Part shown: piece by piece, positions 1-6,844 of the stretch
Position numbering within the stretch: position 1 is the stretch's first letter
Layout of the letters: the number at the start of each line of letters is the position of its first letter
Assembly: GCA_949127735.1 (NCBI GenBank)
Contig: CASBPX010000125.1
Span: 1-39,467 of the forward strand
Reading direction: 5' to 3'
Origin: Candidatus Obscuribacterales bacterium
Lineage (GTDB): Bacteria; Cyanobacteriota; Vampirovibrionia; Obscuribacterales; Obscuribacteraceae
Length of the DNA stretch: 39,467 nucleotides
Made by a program: the position numbers and the translations under genes
The notes under the pieces: generated by a model
What the model was told of the DNA's origin: nothing
Databases searched by the model: none
What the model saw: only the letters and a program-made list of their open reading frames with translations

Positions 1-771
1 ACAGAAACGGGCACAGAAGCTGCGGAAACACCTGCAGTAGCTGCCAGTGCAGCCACCGTCAAACGCGCGTCAGCGCCGGTGGCTGTGGCTGCAGCTGCAG
101 AGCCTCCACAGTCGACACCTGAAGCAGCACCGGAATCCACACCTGAGACCGCCCCTGAAGCTGCAAGTGCAAATGACTCTGGAGTTGCTGAGGCTCCTAA
201 AGTAAAAGCGCGCCGTTTGTTTAACAGCGCCGTAAAGGCACACATGGCCGGTAACGTCGATCAAGCGATTGCCGATTATAAAGCCGCTTTAGCCAGTGAT
301 GCCGAACTTGGCGATGCTTACAGTAATCTAGGATTGGCTTACAACCAACAGCACAATTACAATGACGCTCTGGTGCAATTCCGCAAAGCGCTGGCTATTC
401 ACCCAGCTGATGCCATCACATACAATGGCATCGGTGCCGCCCTGCGTGCCCAAAAAGACGTGCCTGGTGCCATCAAAAACTGGGAAACAGCAGTTAAGCT
501 GAGCCCCAAATTAGCTGTGGCTCACTATAATCTCGGCACCGCGTATGAATCTCAAGGCGACCTGGATAGAGCAATGGTGTCTTACAAAAACGCCACTCAA
601 AATGACGCTCGTCTTGGTGAGGCGTTCTACCGCATGGGTCTGATCATGTGGAAGAAAAATAAAACTGAAGATGCGAAAGAGAATTTCAGGCTGGCCCTGA
701 AGATTTCGCCCAATTCTGATTATTCGCAAGATGCGCGCAATCGACTGGCAATGTCTCCAAAAGCGAAATAG
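1..771 (+). CDS. TPR-repeat protein, 3' part (5' end outside window)
   Basis: The reading frame is open from the first base, so the gene starts upstream of the window. The visible N-terminal part (about 65 residues) is a low-complexity Ala/Pro/Glu/Thr linker with repeats such as PEAAPESTPETAPEA. The rest is four to five consecutive tetratricopeptide repeats with typical signatures (AYSNLGLAYNQQ, AHYNLGTAYESQGD, AFYRMGLIMWKK). TPR arrays are protein-interaction scaffolds; the partner cannot be read from the sequence. The linker suggests that a membrane anchor or another domain precedes it outside the window. It ends at TAG 769-771, 17 bp before the stop of the convergent minus-strand gene, with no clear terminator between them. 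The TPR call is secure; the cellular role is unknown. Confidence 0.85.
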   Translation, partial: TETGTEAAETPAVAASAATVKRASAPVAVAAAAEPPQSTPEAAPESTPETAPEAASANDSGVAEAPKVKARRLFNSAVKAHMAGNVDQAIADYKAALASDAELGDAYSNLGLAYNQQHNYNDALVQFRKALAIHPADAITYNGIGAALRAQKDVPGAIKNWETAVKLSPKLAVAHYNLGTAYESQGDLDRAMVSYKNATQNDARLGEAFYRMGLIMWKKNKTEDAKENFRLALKISPNSDYSQDARNRLAMSPKAK

Positions 772-788
772 CTTTTAGTTCAATGGTT

Positions 789-1472
789 CTATTGCCAGAG
801 CTTTTCTTGAGCAGAGCGATATGATTGCAGCTCACGGCTGGAAATGCGCACCGAATCGTTATTTTTGTCACCTGGATCGGAAATCTTATTGTAGTCTTTG
901 GCGATCTCACCGGCAAATTCTCTCACCATCGGACTGGTGCCATTGGTTTTTTGATTTTCGAAGTGACCTTTAGCCGAAACACCATATTGATCGAGGTTTC
1001 CATAGCGGCCACCGGCATTACTCATCTCTTTCAGTGTGCTGTCCAGATAAGCAACCTTCATTTTTTCGATGGCATTAGGATCAGCCTGGCAAAGTTCTTT
1101 TTTAATTGCTTCCCAGCGTTCGGTAGAGCGCTCATGAGCTATTTGGGTGGAAGTTTCTTCATCGAACTTCGCTACATGCTTCATGTTAGAAAACTGTTCT
1201 TGCTCATAAGTTTTTAAATCTTTGCGAATAGCTTCCATAGCGGCTTTGGGGCCCTTTTCTTTAAATGTATCGACAAACTCTTTAGCAATGGGGTCGATTT
1301 TTGTCTCTGTGGTCAGTTCAATGGGAGGTAGAAACTGCTTGCTGGAATCGCCAACCGGCGTATTGAGATCGCGCGCAGCTTTTATTTCTTCCACGTTGGG
1401 AGTGAAATCGATGGCCAGGTCTGTGCTTTTAGCTGCGTCTTTCTCTGATTGTTCAAAATTCTCTTTATGCAT
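789..1472 (-). CDS. hypothetical hydrophilic protein, 227 aa
   Basis: I do not recognise the family. The protein is very hydrophilic, rich in Lys/Glu/Asp/Asn, and has no signal peptide or membrane segment. The middle (about residues 60-150) looks helical and charged. The C-terminal segment SDPGDKNNDSVRISSREL resembles a degenerate EF-hand loop (alternating Asp/Asn, then Ile, then Glu), but the spacing is off by one residue, so calcium binding is only a suggestion. ATG at 1472 is preceded by CGAGG about 9 nt upstream, which supports the start. It lies 78 bp downstream of the RfaE2-like gene on the same strand and may be co-transcribed with it. Similar charged proteins occur near 35.6-36.1 kb and 38.7 kb, a style seen repeatedly in this genome. 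Confidence 0.75.
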   Translation of the reverse strand: MHKENFEQSEKDAAKSTDLAIDFTPNVEEIKAARDLNTPVGDSSKQFLPPIELTTETKIDPIAKEFVDTFKEKGPKAAMEAIRKDLKTYEQEQFSNMKHVAKFDEETSTQIAHERSTERWEAIKKELCQADPNAIEKMKVAYLDSTLKEMSNAGGRYGNLDQYGVSAKGHFENQKTNGTSPMVREFAGEIAKDYNKISDPGDKNNDSVRISSRELQSYRSAQEKLWQ

Positions 1473-1550
1473 GGCCGGTAACCTCGGGGTGGATTCACCT
1501 TGAGAGTAGAAGCCGAAAATAACAATGCCGTTACAAGTCTGAATTTAAAG

Positions 1551-2030
1551 CTACTTGCACTCACTGGTCTTAATTTTCTCTACCAGTGCTGTAGTGCTCT
1601 TCATCGGCACCAGGGCCAGTAGCTTCACCACTCCGCCAAAAGATTCCACCACAGGGGTTTCAGCCAGGTCAGAGGCGCTGTAATCGGCCCCTTTGACGTG
1701 AATATCTGGTTTGACCGCGCTGAGAAAATCTACTGGCGTATCCTCATCAAATATATAGACGAAATCAACCGCCGACAAAGATGCCAGAAGTTCAGCCCGA
1801 TCGGCCTCATTATTAATAGGACGCTCTGAACCCTTAAGGCGTTTGACGGAAGCATCTGAATTGAGCCCGACAAAGAGACAATCACCTAAATCACGCGCTT
1901 GCTTGAGTATGCGAGCATGGCCAACATGCAAAATATCAAAACAACCGTTGGTGGAAACTACTTTTTTGTTTTGCGACTTAGCAGCTTCGGCCGCCTGAGC
2001 CAGTTCCGATTGATGAAGAATGCGGCCCAT
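1551..2030 (-). CDS. rfaE2: D-glycero-beta-D-manno-heptose 1-phosphate adenylyltransferase (RfaE2/HldE C-domain type)
   Basis: Single-domain cytidylyltransferase-fold enzyme of 159 residues. The nucleotide-binding signature GCFDILHVGH (HxGH motif) is at about residues 28-37, followed by the family-typical DxLxVGLNSDxSVKRLKGxxRPINN block and a later KPDIHVKGADY segment. In the RfaE2/HldE family this enzyme transfers AMP from ATP to heptose 1-phosphate, making ADP-heptose for lipopolysaccharide inner core or other heptosylated glycans in the cytoplasm. The kinase half of bifunctional HldE is absent, so a separate RfaE1 kinase would be needed elsewhere. ATG 2030 is preceded by GAGGAA. Related glycerol-3-phosphate or FAD-synthase-like nucleotidyltransferases share the fold, but the SDxSVKxLKGxxRP pattern favours heptose. 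It implies an LPS-bearing outer membrane. Confidence 0.9.
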   Translation of the reverse strand: MGRILHQSELAQAAEAAKSQNKKVVSTNGCFDILHVGHARILKQARDLGDCLFVGLNSDASVKRLKGSERPINNEADRAELLASLSAVDFVYIFDEDTPVDFLSAVKPDIHVKGADYSASDLAETPVVESFGGVVKLLALVPMKSTTALVEKIKTSECK

Positions 2031-2467
2031 GGTTCCTCGGCGATTAGTGAGTGTGACTTACTAGTGATTACACTGTAGTTTAGCAGAGGAAAATCGAGAG
2101 TCTGGACACTTTCATTTCGCTTCAGCAGCCAATGGAGGCTGATACCACAGGTGATACTAATATCAGTAAAATGAAGGCTTTCAACTATTAGCGCCGCGTA
2201 ACCATTAGCATCATCGGCGCTAGCGCTTGGCAGCCTACCGAAAGCCACATATTCAAGATTATGAGTAGGAATTAGAAAGAAGCCAAGTAGTATGAGATTC
2301 AGTTTCTTGTTATTGCTCCCCGGGCGCGCGTAAGTTGCAAAGATACTCTCTTCTATTCCACCAATTTTCGGACAACTTAAGTCACAAGCATTAAGCCCTC
2401 AAAATTCCCTCAACACTATCTCTTCAATGTTTAAACAGCAATTACTGCTGAAACCGAAGGACCTCAT
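2031..2467. other. intergenic region between divergent genes (437 bp)
   Basis: AT-rich spacer between the minus-strand rfaE2-like gene and the plus-strand Nudix-like gene, so it should hold both promoters. I found no convincing -35/-10 pair, RNA gene or repeat. A short inverted repeat CAGCA-ATTAC-TGCTG lies at 2437-2451 just before the ribosome binding site AGGACC of the next gene. The minus-strand ORF across this stretch lacks coding character and is not annotated. Confidence 0.5.
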
Positions 2468-3406
2468 ATGAAAATCTCATTTAATCTCCTCGTGCTCGGT
2501 CACCAGCAGTCTGAGTCGCTCACCCGCCTCCAGTCTGTTTGCACCGACACCAATGTCGCCACTTTTTTCGACAAACAGTCGCTTATTTCGGCAGCAGCGG
2601 CTGAACTTGCTCAGCAAGTAATTTTCATTGCCGGGCACTGCCCTGCCGCCCAACTTCTAACTACGGTAGAATCACTCGCCGCTGCTGGTGCTGTTCCTAT
2701 CGTGATTGTCGATGCGCTCAGCAGCGAAGAAAAATTGGACCGTGTGCTTGCTCATCTGGCTGAAACTCGCATTCAAGCCGGTGTTGTGGCGCAAGTCAAA
2801 GGGCTGGTAAAAAGCTCGAGACTGATGTTCTACCACTACGCCAAAGCCGACAGTACAGCTACGATCATGGTTGTTATCGGCGCCGGCAGTGCCTCTGCTC
2901 GAGTTCTGACAATCACCAGACTACATGCGCCCTACAAAGACTGCGAATCTTTTCCGGGTGGATTTCTCAACGCCCACATCGAAAGCTTGCTCAAGTGCGG
3001 CGCCCGTGAAGGCAGCGAAGAAACCAATGTGGTGGTACCTTCCGAGAGTTTGATTTTGCTCGACGTGCGTTCGTCTCCCCACCGTGACCAGCGCGGCCAT
3101 GTGGTTGATCACGGATACCTGTGGCTGGTACCAGCTTCTATGGCAGCTCGAGTCGAATCATCGGCTAGTGCCGGTGACGATGCCAAACCAGGCAGCGCAA
3201 AATTCGTCTCCGTAGCGAAACTTCTAGCCGGCGGCACTATGGCTTTTGACCATTACGACCTGCTTCTAGCCGGTGTGCGTACTGGTCTTGTGCTGCCGCC
3301 GCAAAGCCTGACGTTGCGTTTTGTGCGCCAGCTCCAGAGCCTGCTCGGCCGTCTCGCAGACGTGCTTGAGCGCAGTGACGGCGTCTTCGCGCGCTATCAC
3401 AAATAA
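2468..3406 (+). CDS. Nudix-hydrolase-like protein with extra N-terminal domain, 312 aa
   Basis: Residues about 130-235 form a Nudix-like fold: a strand-rich lead-in, then FPGGFLN at 162-168 and REGSEET at 180-186, corresponding to the Nudix box GX5EX7REUXEEXGU. The match is imperfect: there is one extra residue between the second Gly and the first Glu, and the final Gly is Asn (EETNV). The catalytic REXXEE core is intact. Nudix enzymes cleave nucleoside diphosphate-X compounds such as ADP-ribose or NADH; the substrate cannot be assigned. Residues 1-125 are an unassigned alternating strand/helix domain without a clear motif. ATG 2468 has AGGACC upstream. It is the first gene of a plus-strand cluster with the 475-aa unknown protein and a small membrane protein. 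Confidence 0.8.
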   Translation: MKISFNLLVLGHQQSESLTRLQSVCTDTNVATFFDKQSLISAAAAELAQQVIFIAGHCPAAQLLTTVESLAAAGAVPIVIVDALSSEEKLDRVLAHLAETRIQAGVVAQVKGLVKSSRLMFYHYAKADSTATIMVVIGAGSASARVLTITRLHAPYKDCESFPGGFLNAHIESLLKCGAREGSEETNVVVPSESLILLDVRSSPHRDQRGHVVDHGYLWLVPASMAARVESSASAGDDAKPGSAKFVSVAKLLAGGTMAFDHYDLLLAGVRTGLVLPPQSLTLRFVRQLQSLLGRLADVLERSDGVFARYHK

Positions 3407-3435
3407 CCAAACAGTCTTTTCACAAGCATTCCAAC

Positions 3436-3458
3436 AAAGGCAGCTACGGCTGCCTTTT
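3436..3458 (+). terminator. hairpin with UACG tetraloop and short T run (terminator or attenuator)
   Basis: Nine-base-pair perfect stem AAAGGCAGC / GCTGCCTTT closed by C(UACG)G, a member of the very stable UNCG tetraloop class, followed by TTTTAA. It lies 30 bp after the Nudix stop and about 50 bp before the next start on the same strand, so it could partly terminate transcription or stabilise the upstream mRNA end inside the cluster. The T run is short, so termination may be incomplete. Confidence 0.65.
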
Positions 3459-3506
3459 AACTTAGCGCGCCAGATCAATCTGGGCGTTCAACTAGCGGAG
3501 AAAACT

Positions 3507-4934
3507 ATGAAAATAGAAAATCTTGTAATTGGCTACGCACGTCACTTTGAGCGTCGGCCTGAGTTTCTGTTCGGCTCCCATGTCGATCAGGTTATCGACG
3601 CCTCCAGCATTCGTGAGCGCACGATCAAAGACCTGCGTGTCTTTCGCATCAGCGATCTTTTCAGCGGAGGCCAGGAAATCTTTCTCGGCTTTGGTCTGCC
3701 AAACGTTTACCTGACTGTGCCCGATGGCAAAGGCGGCTACGAAAAGTTTGCTGCCAAGTCGCTCAAGCGCGCACCGTCGGTGGTGGAAGACACGCGCAAT
3801 TTTGTGCAATCGGGCATCATGTTGCGCATGCTTAATCTGCCTGAACATGCGGCTGTTAAGCTGCGAGCGGCCATGCACGTGCACCACGGTAAAAAATACT
3901 GGACCTGTGTTAACGCCAATATGCGCGTACTTGAAGATGCCGGTTTTACCTCTGGCAATCGCCAGCTGAGCAGCCTCTATATGCCCTATGCTCTGCTCAG
4001 TTATTTGCTCGAAAATGGCCTTGAATTCGAAGGCCGGCCGGTGCAACTGGAAGTGGTGCGCACTACTCAGGCGAACATGGAAAGCTATGCCCGCCAGATC
4101 ATTGCCGCCGAACTGATGACTTTCTGCCGCCACGGTGAGCGTATGCTCGAAACCAAGGCACAGAAAAGCAAGGTCTGGAAAGGCGTCAGTGCTGTGGTGC
4201 TTTCGCCCTTCAAGCTGCTTGGCCTGGCCGGCTCAGCCGTCGGTCTTGGTGGCAAAGCTGAGTCTGACTTAGTAGGCGTGCGCGTGCGCGAAGTGGCCCC
4301 CGCATTGCCTGCAGCCGCTGAGTATCACAACGATATTCGCGTCAAGCTTTCGGTGGCATCGTCTACTGGTACCATCCTGCGGCAATTCTGGGGTGCCCAT
4401 GCGCTTTTCACCGGCGAGCAAACGCGGGTTTCCCCGCTCGACTATCTGAGCGAAAGGCTCAAACCTTTCCCTCAGAAAAAGCCTAATCTGGTCACTCGTT
4501 TGAAAAAGCGAGTGCTCTTTTCTAAGTGGGTAATCAAACTGATTCACACTGTGCTGGCTCACAACTATGCCGACCTCGGAGTCAAGAGCGAGCGTGATGT
4601 TTACGACATGCTGCGCACCGATAGTGCCAAGAAGTCGAACAAGTACAACCTGGTGATTACCACCAGGAAAATCATCATTGCTCGCACCACTGTTGGTATC
4701 AAGGTGATCGACTGGATTTTGAGCAAGCACGTGCTTGCCTCGGGCTACGATCCTGATGTGCTCTTCGCCGGAGAAATCTGGAAAGACATCGAAGGAAAAA
4801 TTCCGATCAACGGCAACTCGGGCACTTACCAACCAGACGACGAGCAGGTATTAGCTGCCGGCCGTTATATGCAGGCCGTCTTCCCGCACTTGACGGTGGT
4901 TCCTGAACTGATGCAACACTCTGTGGAGGCCTAA
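3507..4934 (+). CDS. protein of unknown function, 475 aa
   Basis: I do not recognise the family. The start is placed at ATG 3507 because AGCGGAG lies just upstream; the longer reading frame to 3321 overlaps the Nudix gene and the hairpin at 3436. There is no signal peptide. A small Ala/Gly-rich hydrophobic stretch (FKLLGLAGSAVGLGG) sits at about residues 235-249. The C-terminal 90 residues are the most distinctive: a helix, then LFAGEIWKDIEGKIPINGN, then SGTYQPDDEQV and an FPHLTVVPE strand. This pattern of a buried Asn-Gly-Asn followed by SGTY suggests a conserved ligand or catalytic pocket, by inference only. It precedes the small membrane protein by 2 bp (translational coupling) and follows the Nudix-like gene by 100 bp, so a shared pathway is plausible. 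Confidence 0.8.
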   Translation: MKIENLVIGYARHFERRPEFLFGSHVDQVIDASSIRERTIKDLRVFRISDLFSGGQEIFLGFGLPNVYLTVPDGKGGYEKFAAKSLKRAPSVVEDTRNFVQSGIMLRMLNLPEHAAVKLRAAMHVHHGKKYWTCVNANMRVLEDAGFTSGNRQLSSLYMPYALLSYLLENGLEFEGRPVQLEVVRTTQANMESYARQIIAAELMTFCRHGERMLETKAQKSKVWKGVSAVVLSPFKLLGLAGSAVGLGGKAESDLVGVRVREVAPALPAAAEYHNDIRVKLSVASSTGTILRQFWGAHALFTGEQTRVSPLDYLSERLKPFPQKKPNLVTRLKKRVLFSKWVIKLIHTVLAHNYADLGVKSERDVYDMLRTDSAKKSNKYNLVITTRKIIIARTTVGIKVIDWILSKHVLASGYDPDVLFAGEIWKDIEGKIPINGNSGTYQPDDEQVLAAGRYMQAVFPHLTVVPELMQHSVEA

Positions 4935-4936
4935 CT

Positions 4937-5203
4937 ATGAACAATCTGCTTTTCAATCTGGCGGTGGCGCTTGCGGTGCTCAACGCCTTTTCACTGCTGG
5001 CCAAGCCAGAGTCGCTGCGCGGCCTCGGTCGTGTTGCTGGTGGTCTTTCGTGGATTCTCTTTGGCAGCGCACTGCTGCTGATGACAAGCGCGCAGACACT
5101 TTCGGCTGATTACAGTTTGAGCAGCTGGGTAATGATTGGCTGTGGTGTGCTTGCTTGTGCCTCCGGCGCTCGCAAATATGCTCGGCGCAATTTGCCCGGC
5201 TAA
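4937..5203 (+). CDS. small membrane protein, 88 aa
   Basis: Starts 2 bp after the stop of the 475-aa gene, a spacing typical of coupled translation (GGAGG overlaps the end of the upstream gene). Three hydrophobic helices can be seen: residues about 4-21, 33-51 and 62-78, ending in a positively charged tail RKYARRNLPG, which predicts a cytoplasmic C-terminus. No family is recognised. Its position suggests it anchors or accompanies the 475-aa protein. A strong intrinsic terminator follows 18 bp after the stop and closes the transcription unit. Confidence 0.75.
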   Translation: MNNLLFNLAVALAVLNAFSLLAKPESLRGLGRVAGGLSWILFGSALLLMTSAQTLSADYSLSSWVMIGCGVLACASGARKYARRNLPG

Positions 5204-5220
5204 CAGTGCTCAAGAGCTGG

Positions 5221-5260
5221 AAAGCAGGGGGGATATAAATTCCCCTGCTTTTCGCTTTTT
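5221..5260 (+). terminator. intrinsic terminator of the Nudix cluster
   Basis: Perfect 10-bp stem AAAGCAGGGG / CCCCTGCTTT with an 11-nt loop, followed by TCGCTTTTTT. It starts 17 bp after the small membrane protein stop codon. The GC-rich stem plus T run is a textbook rho-independent terminator on the plus strand. Confidence 0.9.
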
Positions 5261-5710
5261 TCAATTTTATTATATCAAGCAGTACAACAGTAATTTTGTC
5301 TTGGTTTTTCGACTGATTGAGAGCTGCGCTATTTGCTTACTGCCGAGAGAGGCGCGCTTGGCAAGCGGTTCCCAAGCGGCGATCGCGCTGATTCTGCTTA
5401 AGTTGTATCTGCTAAAGGCCTGGCTGTCAGGGTCTTTGCTTCCTGATGAGCAGTTTATCTTTCTTCCTGCTTTTACAGTTCTAAGATTCATGGGCCTCAC
5501 TGATTGCTATTGAGCTTTCAAGCCAACTAAATTTCTAAAGTACTTTTTCCAAATCTCCACCCACGGCTCATATAACAAACCCTCATCGCCAAGCAGACTT
5601 TATCTAGCTAACTCTGAGACGCAGCGCGTTTCGATAAACAGCTACTTGATTGTCCGATTGTCAATGCGGTGCTTGTCGAGCTCCACAACAAAAATAAGGA
5701 GGTCATTTCT
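5261..5710. other. intergenic region before htpX (450 bp)
   Basis: No gene is supported here. Short reading frames on both strands have no ribosome binding sites and no recognisable protein features. The region must contain the promoter of the M48 protease gene; I see no clear consensus boxes. A single GCGATCGC octamer is present, which is not meaningful alone. Confidence 0.45.
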
Positions 5711-6763
5711 ATGCCTCATAAAGTCATCGGGCCGGAAGACCCAAATTTCTCGAAAATGCGTCAACGACTGCTTATCACCTGGCTAAAAACTCTGTTGGGT
5801 TACGCAGCCATGGGCGGTCTTGTGTTTGCTGCTTTTGCCGGTTTCGGTTACAGCTATCGCTTTCAGCTGGGCTTCGGCCTGCTCTGGTTTCTGGTGCCGG
5901 TTCTGAGCTGGTGGTTCAGCGCTAAAATTGCTCTGGCTGTCACCAAGTCAACTCCCGCCGATCCCAATAATCCTCAGCACCAGCGGCTTCTAGACATTGT
6001 CGACTGCGTCTATGCCAAAAGTGGTCTTAAATTCAAGCCACCGGTTTATATCTCTGACAACCCACTACCCAACGCTTTTGCCACCGGACCAATCCATCGC
6101 AAAGCGGTTGTCGCTGCCACCAAAGGTCTCTTTGATACTGGCATGACAGACAAGGAAATCGAAGCGGTATTCGCTCACGAACTTGGTCACGTCAAAAACT
6201 ATGACGTCGGCATTAACTCTATGCTGTCGATCATTTCCATGATTTTCTTCATGATTTCAGATGCCGGCGTGCGACTTCTGCTTTCGGGCATTCGCATCTT
6301 CAAGCCATCTTTCGGCATGCAGATCAAAAACCGCCAGCCTCAGGGTTTCTTCACTGGAATACTTGAGTACGTCATCATGTTCTTGATCTTCCAGGTGACA
6401 GGCAAAATCACAAAGATTGTGCAAATGTTTGTCATGCGCTCTCGCGAGTCGGCTGCCGATGCTACAGGATCGCTGATGACAGGCCAACCTTGTGATCTTG
6501 CCACGGCTTTGCTTAAGCTGGTTGCCTACGTAGAGAAAAATCGTCCGCAAGGTCGCGAGGCTGAACTTTATCGCGCGCTGCGGCCGATCATGACTATCGA
6601 CCCCATTTTCGACGCTCGTCACGCACCACCTGCGCCAGTGACATTCTGGCAAAAGGTGAAAGCTTTCTGGCGTTCGCTTCAGCTTACACACCCGCCGGTC
6701 TCCGAGCGCGTGGCAGAGCTTGAGAAGATGAACGGCGGAGCCTGCGTACTGCCTAAGGCCTGA
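5711..6763 (+). CDS. htpX: HtpX-like M48 family membrane zinc metalloprotease, 350 aa
   Basis: The zinc motif HELGH is at residues 156-160 (AVFAHELGHVKNYDV), and the third ligand is in the downstream helix RESAAD (Glu about 246). Hydrophobic helices flank it: two near residues 18-75 and two more at about 172-195 and 210-235. This is the HtpX/M48B layout, with the active site facing the cytoplasm; HtpX degrades misfolded or damaged inner-membrane proteins alongside FtsH. The start is ATG 5711 because a near-perfect AAGGAGGT is 8 nt upstream; a longer frame from 5669 would place that site inside the coding region. It is 350 aa, longer than E. coli HtpX (293), with a C-terminal LTHPPVSERVAELEKM segment typical of the family. 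The secreted sedolisin gene follows 81 bp later. Confidence 0.92.
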   Translation: MPHKVIGPEDPNFSKMRQRLLITWLKTLLGYAAMGGLVFAAFAGFGYSYRFQLGFGLLWFLVPVLSWWFSAKIALAVTKSTPADPNNPQHQRLLDIVDCVYAKSGLKFKPPVYISDNPLPNAFATGPIHRKAVVAATKGLFDTGMTDKEIEAVFAHELGHVKNYDVGINSMLSIISMIFFMISDAGVRLLLSGIRIFKPSFGMQIKNRQPQGFFTGILEYVIMFLIFQVTGKITKIVQMFVMRSRESAADATGSLMTGQPCDLATALLKLVAYVEKNRPQGREAELYRALRPIMTIDPIFDARHAPPAPVTFWQKVKAFWRSLQLTHPPVSERVAELEKMNGGACVLPKA

Positions 6764-6792
6764 ATTTCTCTTTTTCTCGTTGTCCTATCGCC

Positions 6793-6812
6793 GAGTCATT
6801 TTATTTTGACTC
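6793..6812 (+). promoter_or_regulatory. small inverted repeat between htpX and the sedolisin gene
   Basis: GAGTCA-TTTTATTT-TGACTC, a 6-bp perfect inverted repeat with an 8-nt T-rich spacer, lies 30 bp after htpX and 32 bp before the sedolisin start. There is no T run after it, so an operator or mRNA-processing hairpin is as likely as a terminator. Confidence 0.35.
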
Positions 6813-6844
6813 CAATAAGAAATATCTTCTACTAGGAGATTAAT

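Noticed and set aside
1958..2248. 96-aa minus-strand ORF upstream of and overlapping the rfaE2-like gene
   Set aside because: It overlaps a well-supported gene start in another frame and has no recognisable content.
3492..4133. 213-aa minus-strand ORF opposite the 475-aa gene
   Set aside because: It is antisense to a gene with a good ribosome binding site and tight coupling, and its composition looks like a reverse-frame artefact.
5375..5395. GCGATCGC octamer, the HIP1 element frequent in many cyanobacteria
   Set aside because: Only this copy was noticed, which chance explains; it does not support HIP1 enrichment.
5136..5513. Plus-strand 125-aa ORF after the small membrane protein
   Set aside because: It overlaps the membrane gene in another frame, runs through the terminator at 5221-5260 and has no ribosome binding site.
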